A stretch of DNA of 64,000 bases from the NCBI RefSeq assembly GCF_029227915.1, contig NC_079876.1:31779828-31843827 (forward strand), read 5' to 3'. Numbering within the stretch: position 1 is the first letter of the stretch; every line of letters starts with the position of its first letter. A program made the translations under genes and the position numbers. Source of the DNA: Hydractinia symbiolongicarpus (taxonomy: Eukaryota > Cnidaria > Hydrozoa > Anthoathecata > Hydractiniidae). Of this stretch, positions 48,467 to 59,832 are shown piece by piece. The notes beneath the pieces were generated by a model, which saw only the letters and a list, made by a program, of their open reading frames with translations, did not search any database and was not told the origin of the DNA.

Positions 48467-48497
48467 CCAGAAATCCTAACCACTAGACCATGCGGGA
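48467..48497 (-). pseudogene. tRNA-Glu 5' fragment at the duplication junction
   Basis: Bases 1 to about 31 of tRNA-Glu(TTC), ending at the 5' anticodon stem. The A box is present but there is no anticodon, T arm or B box. If Pol III did start here it would read into the antisense of the Gly fragment. Confidence 0.93.
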
Positions 48498-49148
48498 CAC
48501 ATTCGCACCACTAAGTAATTTAGATGTCATGCTTTTTCTGACAATTTGAACTAGCTCTGTCTTTCTGTTCGTGTCAAAAACACCTTTTTGCGTCCGCTGC
48601 GAGTAGGATTCGAACCTACGCGGGAAGATCCCATTTGATTTCTAGTCAAACGCCTTAACCACTCGGCCATCGCAGCCTGACAAACCGCTGGCCATTGCCA
48701 CAAGGCCGACCAGAAAGCACAACATTACTGCTAAAGGCACTGCCCGGATTTGAACCGGGGATCTCCTGTTTACTAGACAGGCGCTTTAACCGCTAAGCCA
48801 CAGCGCCTGCCTGTTGGGAGATTTTGAAAATCTCAATATCACACGTCTGAAATGCCGTTAAGGCTACTAACACACCGGGACGTGATACACTGTCACTCGG
48901 AAATTTTGGAAATGAGTAGTAACGCATTGGTGGTTCAGTGGTAGAATTCTCGCCTGCCACGCGGGAGACCGGGGTTCGATTCCCCGCCAATGCATCGTGT
49001 TTTACCTACACCAGAAAATACCCTCCGTAAAAAAGAAAGGAAGGAAAATAAATAAAAAAACATAGCTGAGGAAAAGTGCTACGGCTGCTTGCATTCACCA
49101 CCTCAAACCGCCCTGCTGGGCAGTGATAAAATGCCGAGACCCGGGATT

Positions 49149-49199
<51 letters not shown>

Positions 49200-49366
49200 T
49201 CGGCCATGATCAATTCTATCACATGGCAAAGGTCTGTACGTTGTGATAGACACTTGACCAGATCAAAAAGAATGTTTGAAGATTCGCTGCGAGTAGGGTT
49301 CGAACCTACGCGGGAAGATCCCATTAAATTTCAAGTCTAACGCCTTAACCACTCGGCCATCGCAGC

Positions 49367-50311
49367 AGAAATTGCTGGGTAACCAGAATAATTCACCAGC
49401 TCACCACTCAGGTGCCGAAGAGGACAAAAAGCCAACTAGTAGGGGACACCCGGGTTTGAACCAGGGACCTCTCGATCTGCAGTCGAATGCTCTACCACTG
49501 AGCTATATCCCCAGCCAAGGACGGAATCCACGCACAGGGTATATAACATCAACGCGTGAGAGAGCAACTTAACTTAAAAAATGTACACTTCCCGCACCGG
49601 GAATCGAACCCGGGCCGCCTGGGTGAAAACCAGAAATCCTAACCACTAGACCATGCGGGACACATTCGCACCACTAAGTAATTTAGATGTCATGCTTTTT
49701 CTGACAATTTGAACTAGCTCTGTCTTTCTGTTCGTGTCAAAAACACCTTTTTGCGTCCGCTGCGAGTAGGATTCGAACCTACGCGGGAAGATCCCATTTG
49801 ATTTCTAGTCAAACGCCTTAACCACTCGGCCATCGCAGCCTGACAAACCGCTGGCCATTGCCACAAGGCCGACCAGAAAGCACAACATTACTGCTAAAGG
49901 CACTGCCCGGATTTGAACCGGGGATCTCCTGTTTACTAGACAGGCGCTTTAACCGCTAAGCCACAGCGCCTGCCTGTTGGGAGATTTTAAAAATCTCAAT
50001 ATCACACGTCTGAAATGCCGTTAAGGCTACTAACACACCGGGACGTGATACACTGTCACTCGGAAATTTTGGAAATGAGTAGTAACGCATTGGTGGTTCA
50101 GTGGTAGAACTCTCGCCTGCCACGCGGGAGACCGGGGTTCGATTCCCCGCCAATGCATCGTGTTTTACCTACACCAGAAAATACCCTCCGTAAAAAAGAA
50201 AGGAAGGAAAATAAATAAAAAAACATAGCTGAGGAAAAGTGCTACGGCTGCTTGCATTCACCACCTCAAACCGCCCTGCTGGGCAGTGATAAAATGCCGA
50301 GACCCGGGATT

Positions 50312-50362
<51 letters not shown>

Positions 50363-50529
50363 TCGGCCATGATCAATTCTATCACATGGCAAAGGTCTGT
50401 ACGTTGTGATAGACACTTGACCAGATCAAAAAGAATGTTTGAAGATTCGCTGCGAGTAGGGTTCGAACCTACGCGGGAAGATCCCATTAGATTTCAAGTC
50501 TAACGCCTTAACCACTCGGCCATCGCAGC
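49367..50529 (-). tRNA. Repeat unit 42: seven tRNA genes
   Basis: Genes: Cys 49441-49512, Glu 49589-49660, Ser(AGA) 49758-49839, Thr 49898-49970, Gly(+) 50087-50157, Phe 50295-50367, Ser(TGA) 50448-50529. Block B. Gly has T25 to C (50110), turning a G10-T25 wobble into a Watson-Crick pair. One change in the inverted repeat near 49989. Confidence 0.96.
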
Positions 50530-51489
50530 AGAAATTGCTGGGTAACCAGAATAATTCACCAGCTCACCACTCAGGTGCCGAAGAGGACAAAAAGCCAACT
50601 AGTAGGGGACACCCGGGTTTGAACCAGGGACCTCTCGATCTGCAGTCGAATGCTCTACCACTGAGCTATATCCCCAGCCAAGGACGGAATCCACGCACAG
50701 GGTATATAACATCAACGCGTGAGAGAGCAACTTAACTTAAGAAATGTACACTTCCCGCACCGGGAATCGAACCCGGGCCGCCTGGGTGAAAACCAGAAAT
50801 CCTAACCACTAGACCATGCGGGACACATTCGCACCACTAAGTAATTTAGATGTCATGCTTTTTCTGAGAATTTGAACTAGCTCTGTCTTTCTGTTCGTGT
50901 CAAAAACACCTTTTTGCGTCCGCTGCAAGTAGGATTCGAACCTACGCGGGAAGATCCCATTTGATTTCTAGTCAAACGCCTTAACCACTCGGCCATCGCA
51001 GCCTGACAAACCGCTGGCCATTGCCACAAGGCCGACCAGAAAGCACAACATTACTGCTAAAGGCACTGCCCGGATTTGAACCGGGGATCTCCTGTTTACT
51101 AGACAGGCGCTTTAACCGCTAAGCCACAGCGCCTGCCTGTTGGGAGATTTTGAAAATCTCAATATCACACGTCTGAAATGCCGTTAAGGCTACTAACACA
51201 CCGGGACGTGATACACTGTCACTCGGAAATTTTGGAAATGAGTAGTAACGCATTGGTGGTTCAGTGGTAGAATTCTCGCCTGCCACGCGGGAGACCGGGG
51301 TTCGATTCCCCGCCAATGCATCGTGTTTTACCTACACCAGAAAATACCCTCCGTAAAAAAGAAAGGAAGGAAAATAAATAAAAAAACATAGCTGAGGAAA
51401 AGTGCTACGGCTGCTTGCATTCACCACCTCAAACCGCCCTGCTGGGCAGTGATAAAATGCCGAGACCCGGGATTGAACCAGGGACCTTT

Positions 51490-51525
<36 letters not shown>

Positions 51526-51692
51526 TCGGCCATGATCAATTCTATCACATGGCAAAGGTCTGTACGTTGTGATAGACACTTGACCAGATCAAAAAGAATG
51601 TTTGAAGATTCGCTGCGAGTAGGGTTCGAACCTACGCGGGAAGATCCCATTAGATTTCAAGTCTAACGCCTTAACCACTCGGCCATCGCAGC
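50530..51692 (-). tRNA. Repeat unit 43: seven tRNA genes
   Basis: Genes: Cys 50604-50675, Glu 50752-50823, Ser(AGA) 50921-51002, Thr 51061-51133, Gly(+) 51250-51320, Phe 51458-51530, Ser(TGA) 51611-51692. Block B. The Glu terminator is interrupted (50741). Ser(AGA) has C67 to T, a wobble (50927). Phe has G42 to A, a C28-A42 mismatch (51489). Spacer change near 50868. Confidence 0.96.
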
Positions 51693-52637
51693 AGAAATTG
51701 CTGGGTAACCAGAATAATTCACCAGCTCACCACTCAGGTGCCGAAGAGGACAAAAAGCCAACTAGTAGGGGACACCCGGGTTTGAACCAGGGACCTCTCG
51801 ATCTGCAGTCGAATGCTCTACCACTGAGCTATATCCCCAGCCAAGGACGGAATCCACGCACAGGGTATATAACATCAACGCGTGAGAGAGCAACTTAACT
51901 TAAAAAATGTACACTTCCCGCACCGGGAATCGAACCCGGGCCGCCTGGGTGAAAACCAGAAATCCTAACCACTAGACCATGCGGGACACATTCGCACCAC
52001 TAAGTAATTTAGATGTCATGCTTTTTCTGACAATTTGAACTAGCTCTGTCTTTCTGTTCGTGTCAAAAACACCTTTTTGCGTCCGCTGCGAGTAGGATTC
52101 GAACCTACGCGGGAAGATCCCATTTGATTTCTAGTCAAACGCCTTAACCACTCGGCCATCGCAGCCTGACAAACCGCTGGCCATTGCCACAAGGCCGACC
52201 AGAAAGCACAACATTACTGCTAAAGGCACTGCCCGGATTTGAACCGGGGATCTCCTGTTTACTAGACATGCGCTTTAACCGCTAAGCCACAGCGCCTGCC
52301 TGTTGGGAGATTTTTAAAATCTCAATATCACACGTCTGAAATGCCGTTAAGGCTACTAACACACCGGGACGTGATACACTGTCACTCGGAAATTTTGGAA
52401 ATGAGTAGTAACGCATTGGTGGTTCAGTGGTAGAATTCTCGCCTGCCACGCGGGAGACCGGGGTTCGATTCCCCGCCAATGCATCGTGTTTTACCTACAC
52501 CAGAAAATACCCTCCGTAAAAAAGAAAGGAAGGAAAATAAATAAAAAAACATAGCTGAGGAAAAGTGCTACGGCTGCTTGCATTCACCACCTCAAACCGC
52601 CCTGCTGGGCAGTGATAAAATGCCGAGACCCGGGATT

Positions 52638-52688
<51 letters not shown>

Positions 52689-52855
52689 TCGGCCATGATC
52701 AATTCTATCACATGGCAAAGGTCTGTACGTTGTGATAGACACTTGACCAGATCAAAAAGAATGTTTGAAGATTCGCTGCGAGTAGGGTTCGAACCTACGC
52801 GGGAAGATCCCATTAGATTTCAAGTCTAACGCCTTAACCACTCGGCCATCGCAGC
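51693..52855 (-). tRNA. Repeat unit 44: seven tRNA genes
   Basis: Genes: Cys 51767-51838, Glu 51915-51986, Ser(AGA) 52084-52165, Thr 52224-52296, Gly(+) 52413-52483, Phe 52621-52693, Ser(TGA) 52774-52855. Block B. Thr has C28 to A (52269), an anticodon-stem mismatch. The centre of the inverted repeat is changed near 52315. Confidence 0.96.
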
Positions 52856-53800
52856 AGAAATTGCTGGGTAACCAGAATAATTCACCAGCTCACCACTCAG
52901 GTGCCGAAGAGGACAAAAAGCCAACTAGTAGGGGACACCCGGGTTTGAACCAGGGACCTCTCGATCTGCAGTCGAATGCTCTACCACTGAGCTATATCCC
53001 CAGCCAAGGACGGAATCCACGCACAGGGTATATAACATCAACGCGTGAGAGAGCAACTTAACTTAAAAAATGTACACTTCCCGCACCGGGAATCGAACCC
53101 GGGCCGCCTGGGTGAAAACCAGAAATCCTAACCACTAGACCATGCGGGACACATTCGCACCACTAAGTAATTTAGATGTCATGCTTTTTCTGACAATTTG
53201 AACTAGCTCTGTCTTTCTGTTCGTGTCAAAAACACCTTTTTGCGTCCGCTGCGAGTAGGATTCGAACCTACGCGGGAAGATCCCATTTGATTTCTAGTCA
53301 AACGCCTTAACCACTCGGCCATCGCAGCCTGACAAACCGCTGGCCATTGCCACAAGGCCGACCAGAAAGCACAACATTACTGCTAAAGGCACTGCCCGGA
53401 TTTGAACCGGGGATCTCCTGTTTACTAGACAGGCGCTTTAACCGCTAAGCCACAGCGCCTGCCTGTTGGGAGATTTTGAAAATCTCAATATCACACGTCT
53501 GAAATGCCGTTAAGGCTACTAACACACCGGGACGTGATACACTGTCACTCGGAAATTTTGGAAATGAGTAGTAACGCATTGGTGGTTCAGTGGTAGAATT
53601 CTCGCCTGCCACGCGGGAGACCGGGGTTCGATTCCCCGCCAATGCATCGTGTTTTACCTACACCAGAAAATACCCTCCGTAAAAAAGAAAGGAAGGAAAA
53701 TAAATAAAAAAACATAGCTGAGGAAAAGTGCTACGGCTGCTTGCATTCACCACCTCAAACCGCCCTGCTGGGCAGTGATAAAATGCCGAGACCCGGGATT

Positions 53801-53851
<51 letters not shown>

Positions 53852-54018
53852 TCGGCCATGATCAATTCTATCACATGGCAAAGGTCTGTACGTTGTGATA
53901 GACACTTGACCAGATCAAAAAGAATATTTGAAGATTCGCTGCGAGTAGGGTTCGAACCTACGCGGGAAGATCCCATTAGATTTCAAGTCTAACGCCTTAA
54001 CCACTCGGCCATCGCAGC
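52856..54018 (-). tRNA. Repeat unit 45: seven tRNA genes
   Basis: Genes: Cys 52930-53001, Glu 53078-53149, Ser(AGA) 53247-53328, Thr 53387-53459, Gly(+) 53576-53646, Phe 53784-53856, Ser(TGA) 53937-54018. Block B. One spacer change near 53926. Confidence 0.97.
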
Positions 54019-54963
54019 AGAAATTGCTGGGTAACCAGAATAATTCACCAGCTCACCACTCAGGTGCCGAAGAGGACAAAAAGCCAACTAGTAGGGGACA
54101 CCCGGGTTTGAACCAGGGACCTCTCGATCTGCAGTCGAATGCTCTACCACTGAGCTATATCCCCAGCCAAGGACGGAATCCACGCACAGGGTATATAACA
54201 TCAACGCGTGAGAGAGCAACTTAACTTAAAAAATGTACACTTCCCGCACCGGGAATCGAACCCGGGCCGCCTGGGTGAAAACCAGAAATCCTAACTACTA
54301 GACCATGCGGGACACATTCGCACCACTAAGTAATTTAGATGTCATGCTTTTTCTGACAATTTGAACTAGCTCTGTCTTTCTGTTCCTGTCAAAAACACCT
54401 TTTGGCGTCCGCTGCGAGTAGGATTCGAACCTACGCGGGAAGATCCCATTTGATTTCTAGTCAAACGCCTTAACCACTCGGCCATCGCAGCCTGACAAAC
54501 CGCTGGCCATTGCCACAAGGCCGACCAGAAAGCACAACATTACTGCTAAAGGCACTGCCCGGATTTGAACCGGGGATCTCCTGTTTACTAGACAGGCGCT
54601 TTAACCGCTAAGCCACAGCGCCTGCCTGTTGGGAGATTTTGAAAATCTCAATATCACACGTCTGAAATGCCGTTAAGGCTACTAGCACACCGGGACGTGA
54701 TACACTGTCACTCGGAAATTTTGGAAATGAGTAGTAACGCATTGGTGGTTCAGTGGTAGAATTCTCGCCTGCCACGCGGGAGACCGGGGTTCGATTCCCC
54801 GCCAATGCATCGTGTTTTACCTACACCAGAAAATACCCTCCGTAAAAAAGAAAGGAAGGAAAATAAATAAAAAAACATAGCTGAGGAAAAGTGCTACGGC
54901 TGCTTGCATTCACCACCTCAAACCGCCCTGCTGGGCAGTGATAAAATGCCGAGACCCGGGATT

Positions 54964-55014
<51 letters not shown>

Positions 55015-55181
55015 TCGGCCATGATCAATTCTATCACATGGCAAAGGTCTGTACGTTGTGATAGACACTTGACCAGATCAAAAAGAATGTTTGAAGATTC
55101 GCTGCGAGTAGGGTTCGAACCTACGCGGGAAGATCCCATTAGATTTCAAGTCTAACGCCTTAACCACTCGGCCATCGCAGC
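54019..55181 (-). tRNA. Repeat unit 46: seven tRNA genes
   Basis: Genes: Cys 54093-54164, Glu 54241-54312 (G18 to A), Ser(AGA) 54410-54491, Thr 54550-54622, Gly(+) 54739-54809, Phe 54947-55019, Ser(TGA) 55100-55181. Block B. A to G at 54685 (p712), shared with unit 48. Spacer changes near 54386 and 54405. Confidence 0.96.
54241..54312 (-). tRNA. tRNA-Glu variant, unit 46: G18 to A
   Basis: The near-invariant G18 of the D loop is A (54296), removing the G18-pseudouridine 55 contact and altering the A box. Confidence 0.88.
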
Positions 55182-56126
55182 AGAAATTGCTGGGTAACCA
55201 GAATAATTCACCAGCTCACCACTCAGGTGCCGAAGAGGACAAAAAGTTAACTAGTAGGGGACACCCGGGTTTGAACCAGGGACCTCTCGATCTGCAGTCG
55301 AATGCTCTACCACTGAGCTATATCCCCAGCCAAGGACGGAATCCACGCACAGGGTATATAACATCAACGCGTGAGAGAGCAACTTAACTTAAAAAATGTA
55401 CACTTCCCGCACCGGGAATCGAACCCGGGCCGCCTGGGTGAAAACCAGAAATCCTAACCACTAGACCATGCGGGACACATTCGCACCACTAAGTAATTTA
55501 GATGTCATGCTTTTTCTGACAATTTGAACTAGCTCTGTCTTTCTGTTCGTGTCAAAAACACCTTTTTGCGTCCGCTGCGAGTAGGATTCGAACCTACGCG
55601 GGAAGATCCCATTTGATTTCTAGTCAAACGCCTTAACCACTCGGCCATCGCAGCCTGACAAACCGCTGGCCATTGCCACAAGGCCGAGAAGAAAGCACAA
55701 CATTACTGTTAAAGGCACTGCCCGGATTTGAACCGGGGATCTCCTGTTTACTAGACAGGCGCTTTAACCGCTAAGCCACAGCGCCTGCCTGTTGGGAGAT
55801 TTTGAAAATCTCAATATCACACGTCTGAAATGCCGTTAAGGCTACTAACACACCGGGACGTGATACACTGTCACTCGGAAATTTTGGAAATGAGTAGTAA
55901 CGCATTGGTGGTTCAGTGGTAGAATTCTCGCCTGCCACGCGGGAGACCGGGGTTGGATTCCCCGCCAATGCATCGTGTTTTACCTACACCAGAAAATACC
56001 CTCCGTAAAAAAGAAAGGAAGGAAAATAAATAAAAAAACATAGCTGAGGAAAAGTGCTACGGCTGCTTGCATTCACCACCTCAAACCGCCCTGCTGGGCA
56101 GTGATAAAATGCCGAGACCCGGGATT

Positions 56127-56177
<51 letters not shown>

Positions 56178-56344
56178 TCGGCCATGATCAATTCTATCAC
56201 ATGGGAAAGGTCTGTACGTTGTGATAGACACTTGACCAGATCAAAAAGAATGTTTGAAGATTCGCTGCGAGTAGGGTTCGAACCTACGCGGGAAGATCCC
56301 ATTAGATTTCAAGTCTAACGCCTTAACCACTCGGCCATCGCAGC
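55182..56344 (-). tRNA. Repeat unit 47: six intact tRNA genes and a damaged Gly
   Basis: Genes: Cys 55256-55327, Glu 55404-55475, Ser(AGA) 55573-55654, Thr 55713-55785, Gly(+) 55902-55972 (C56 lost), Phe 56110-56182, Ser(TGA) 56263-56344. Block B. Changes at 55688-55689 and 55709 are shared with unit 49. Other spacer changes near 55247 and 56205. Confidence 0.96.
55902..55972 (+). pseudogene. tRNA-Gly, unit 47: C56 to G in the B box
   Basis: The T loop reads TTGGATT. C56 (55955) is the most constrained B-box base, needed for TFIIIC binding and for the G19-C56 tertiary pair. This copy is probably silent. Confidence 0.8.
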
Positions 56345-57289
56345 AGAAATTGCTGGGTAACCAGAATAATTCACCAGCTCACCACTCAGGTGCCGAAGAG
56401 GACAAAAAGCCAACTAGTAGGGGACACCCGGGTTTGAACCAGGGACCTCTCGATCTGCAGTCGAATGCTCTACCACTGAGCTATATCCCCAGCCAAGGAC
56501 GGAATCCACGCACAATGTATATAACATCAACGCGTGAGAGAGCAACTTAACTTAAAAAATGTACACTTCCCGCACCGGGAATCGAACCCGGGCCGCCTGG
56601 GTGAAAACCAGAAGTCCTAACCACTAGACCATGCGGGACACATTCGCACCACTAAGTAATTTAGATGTCATGCTTTTTCTGACAATTTGAACTAGCTCTG
56701 TCTTTCTGTTCGTGTCAAAAACACCTTTTTGCGTCCGCTGCGAGTAGGATTCGAACCTACGCGGGAAGATCCCATTTGATTTCTAGTCAAACGCCTTAAC
56801 CACTCGGCCATCGCAGCCTGACAAACCGCTGGCCATTGCCACAAGGCCGACCAGAAAGCACAACATTACTGCTAAAGGCACTGCCCGGATTTGAACCGGG
56901 GATCTCCTGTTTACTAGACAGGCGCTTTAACCGCTAAACCACAGCGCCTGCCTGTTGGGAGATTTTGAAAATCTCAATATCACACGTCTGAAATGCCGTT
57001 AAGGCTACTAGCACACCGGGACGTGATACACTGTCACTCGGAAATTTTGGAAATGAGTAGTAACGCATTGGTGGTTCAGTGGTAGAATTCTCGCCTGCCA
57101 CGCGGGAGACCGGGGTTCGATTCCCCGCCAATGCATCGTGTTTTACCTACACCAGAAAATACCCTCCGTAAAAAAGAAAGGAAGGAAAATAAATAAAAAA
57201 ACATAGCTGAGGAAAAGTGCTACGGCTGCTTGCATTCACCACCTCAAACCGCCCTGCTGGGCAGTGATAAAATGCCGAGACCCGGGATT

Positions 57290-57340
<51 letters not shown>

Positions 57341-57507
57341 TCGGCCATGATCAATTCTATCACATGGCAAAGGTCTGTACGTTGTGATAGACACTTGACC
57401 AGATCAAAAAGAATGTTTGAAGATTCGCTGCGAGTAGGGTTCGAACCTACGCGGGAAGATCCCATTAGATTTCAAGTCTAACGCCTTAACCACTCGGCCA
57501 TCGCAGC
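56345..57507 (-). tRNA. Repeat unit 48: seven tRNA genes
   Basis: Genes: Cys 56419-56490, Glu 56567-56638, Ser(AGA) 56736-56817, Thr 56876-56948, Gly(+) 57065-57135, Phe 57273-57345, Ser(TGA) 57426-57507. Block B. Glu has T25 to C, improving the 10-25 pair (56614); Thr has C11 to T, a wobble (56938). A to G at 57011 is shared with unit 46. Two changes beside the Cys TATA-like site near 56515. Confidence 0.96.
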
Positions 57508-58451
57508 AGAAATTGCTGGGTAACCAGAATAATTCACCAGCTCACCACTCAGGTGCCGAAGAGGACAAAAAACCAACTAGTAGGGGACACCCGGGTTTGA
57601 ACCAGGGACCTCTCGATCTGCAGTCGAATGCTCTACCACTGAGCTATATCCCAGCCAAGGACGGAATCCACGCACAGGGTATATAACATCAACGCGTGAG
57701 AGAGCAACTTAACTTAAAAAATGTACACTTCCCGCACCGGGAATCGAACCCGGGCCGCCTGGGTGAAAACCAGAAATCCTAACCACTAGACCATGCGGGA
57801 CACATTCGCACCACTAAGTAATTTAGATGTCATGCTTTTTCTGACAATTTGAACTAGCTCTGTCTTTCTGTTCGTGTCAAAAACACCTTTTTGCGTCCGC
57901 TGCGAGTAGGATTCGAACCTACGCGGGAAGATCCCATTTGATTTCTAGTCAAACGCCTTAACCACTCGGCCATCGCAGCCTGACAAACCGCTGGCCATTG
58001 CCACAAGGCCGAGAAGAAAGCACAACATTACTGTTAAAGGCACTGCCCGGATTAGAACCGGGGATCTCCTGTTTACTAGACAGGCGCTTTAACCGCTAAG
58101 CCACAGCGCCTGCCTGTTGGGAGATTTTGAAAATCTCAATATCACACGTCTGAAATGCCGTTAAGGCTACTAACACACCGGGACGTGATACACTGTCACT
58201 CGGAAATTTTGGAAATGAGTAGTAACGCATTGGTGGTTCAGTGGTAGAATTCTCGCCTGCCACGCGGGAGACCGGGGTTCGATTCCCCGCCAATGCATCG
58301 TGTTTTACCTACACCAGAAAATACCCTCCGTAAAAAAGAAAGGAAGGAAAATAAATAAAAAAACATAGCTGAGGAAAAGTGCTACGGCTGCTTGCATTCA
58401 CCACCTCAAACCGCCCTGCTGGGCAGTGATAAAATGCAGAGACCCGGGATT

Positions 58452-58502
<51 letters not shown>

Positions 58503-58669
58503 TCGGCCATGATCAATTCTATCACATGGCAAAGGTCTGTACGTTGTGATAGACACTTGACCAGATCAAAAAGAATGTTTGAAGATTCGCTGCGAGTAGG
58601 GTTCGAACCTACGCGGGAAGATCCCATTAGATTTCAAGTCTAACGCCTTAACCACTCGGCCATCGCAGC
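57508..58669 (-). tRNA. Repeat unit 49: damaged Cys plus six tRNA genes, 1,162 bp
   Basis: Genes: Cys 57582-57652 (one acceptor C deleted), Glu 57729-57800, Ser(AGA) 57898-57979, Thr 58038-58110, Gly(+) 58227-58297, Phe 58435-58507, Ser(TGA) 58588-58669. Block B. Thr has purine 57 to T (58054). Phe has G70 to T, a C3-T70 mismatch (58438). Shares 58013-58014 and 58034 with unit 47, and a T6 Cys terminator with unit 50. Confidence 0.95.
57582..57652 (-). pseudogene. tRNA-Cys, unit 49: acceptor-stem deletion
   Basis: The 5' acceptor strand has three G instead of four (+ strand C run at 57650-57652), so the seven-pair stem cannot form in register. It is possibly still transcribed, since both internal boxes are intact. 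Confidence 0.78.
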
Positions 58670-59614
58670 AGAAATTGCTGGGTAACCAGAATAATTCACC
58701 AGCTCACCACTCAGGTGCCGAAGAGGACAAAAAACCAACTAGTAGGGGACACCCGGGTTTGAACCAGGGACCTCTCGATCTGCAGTCGAATGCTCTACCA
58801 CTGAGCTATATCCCCAGCCAAGGACGGAATCCACGCACAGGGTATATAACATCAACGCGTGAGAGAGCAACTTAACTTAAAAAATGTACACTTCCCGCAC
58901 CGGGAATCGAACCCGGGCCGCCTGGGTGAAAACCAGAAATCCTAACCACTAGACCATGCGGGACACATTCGCACCACTAAGTAATTTAGATGTCATGCTT
59001 TTTCTGACAATTTGAACTAGCTCTGTCTTTCTGTTCGTGTCAAAAACACCTTTTTGCGTCCGCTGCGAGTAGGATTCGAACCTACGCGGGAAGATCCCAT
59101 TTGATTTCTAGTCAAACGCCTTAACCACTCGGCCATCGCAGCCTGACAAACCGCTGGCCATTGCCACAAGGCCGACCAGAAAGCACAACATTACTGCTAA
59201 AGGCACTGCCCGGATTTGAACCGGGGATCTCCTGTTTACTAGACAGGCGCTTTAACCGCTAAGCCACAGCGCCTGCCTGTTGGGAGATTTTGAAAATCTC
59301 AATATCACACGTCTGAAATGCCGTTAAGGCTACTAACACACCGGGACGTGATACACTGTCACTCGGAAATTTTGGAAATGAGTAGTAACGCATTGGTGGT
59401 TCAGTGGTAGAATTCTCGCCTGCCACGCGGGAGACCGGGGTTCGATTCCCCGCCAATGCATCGTGTTTTACCTACACCAGAAAATACCCTCCGTAAAAAA
59501 GAAAGGAAGGAAAATAAATAAAAAAACATAGCTGAGGAAAAGTGCTACGGCTGCTTGCATTCACCACCTCAAACCGCCCTGCTGGGCAGTGATAAAATGC
59601 CGAGACCCGGGATT

Positions 59615-59665
<51 letters not shown>

Positions 59666-59832
59666 TCGGCCATGATCAATTCTATCACATGGCAAAGGTC
59701 TGTACGTTGTGATAGACACTTGACCAGATCAAAAAGAATGTTTGAAGATTCGCTGCGAGTAGGGTTCGAACCTACGCGGGAAGATCCCATTAGATTTCAA
59801 GTCTAACGCCTTAACCACTCGGCCATCGCAGC
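58670..59832 (-). tRNA. Repeat unit 50: seven tRNA genes
   Basis: Genes: Cys 58744-58815, Glu 58892-58963, Ser(AGA) 59061-59142, Thr 59201-59273, Gly(+) 59390-59460, Phe 59598-59670, Ser(TGA) 59751-59832. Block B. The Cys terminator is extended to T6, as in unit 49. Confidence 0.97.

Larger units (their letters stand above)
47990..48943. repeat. 477-bp tandem duplication within unit 41
   Basis: Unit positions 309-785 occur twice in a row (47990-48466 and 48467-48943). The junction lies between 48466 and 48467, with one base (A) of possible microhomology. Both breakpoints fall inside tRNA genes (Gly D loop and Glu anticodon loop edge). The duplication adds one Ser(AGA) and one Thr(AGT). Confidence 0.93.
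47727..49366 (-). tRNA. Repeat unit 41: rearranged, 1,640 bp, nine full tRNA genes and two fragments
   Basis: Full genes: Cys 47801-47872, Glu 47949-48020, Ser(AGA) 48118-48199 and 48595-48676, Thr 48258-48330 and 48735-48807, Gly(+) 48924-48994, Phe 49132-49204, Ser(TGA) 49285-49366. Fragments: Gly 48447-48466, Glu 48467-48497. Block B. The first Ser(AGA) has G10 to A (48190), the first Thr has a G1-G72 mismatch (48259), and Ser(TGA) has C40 to T (49327). Confidence 0.95.
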
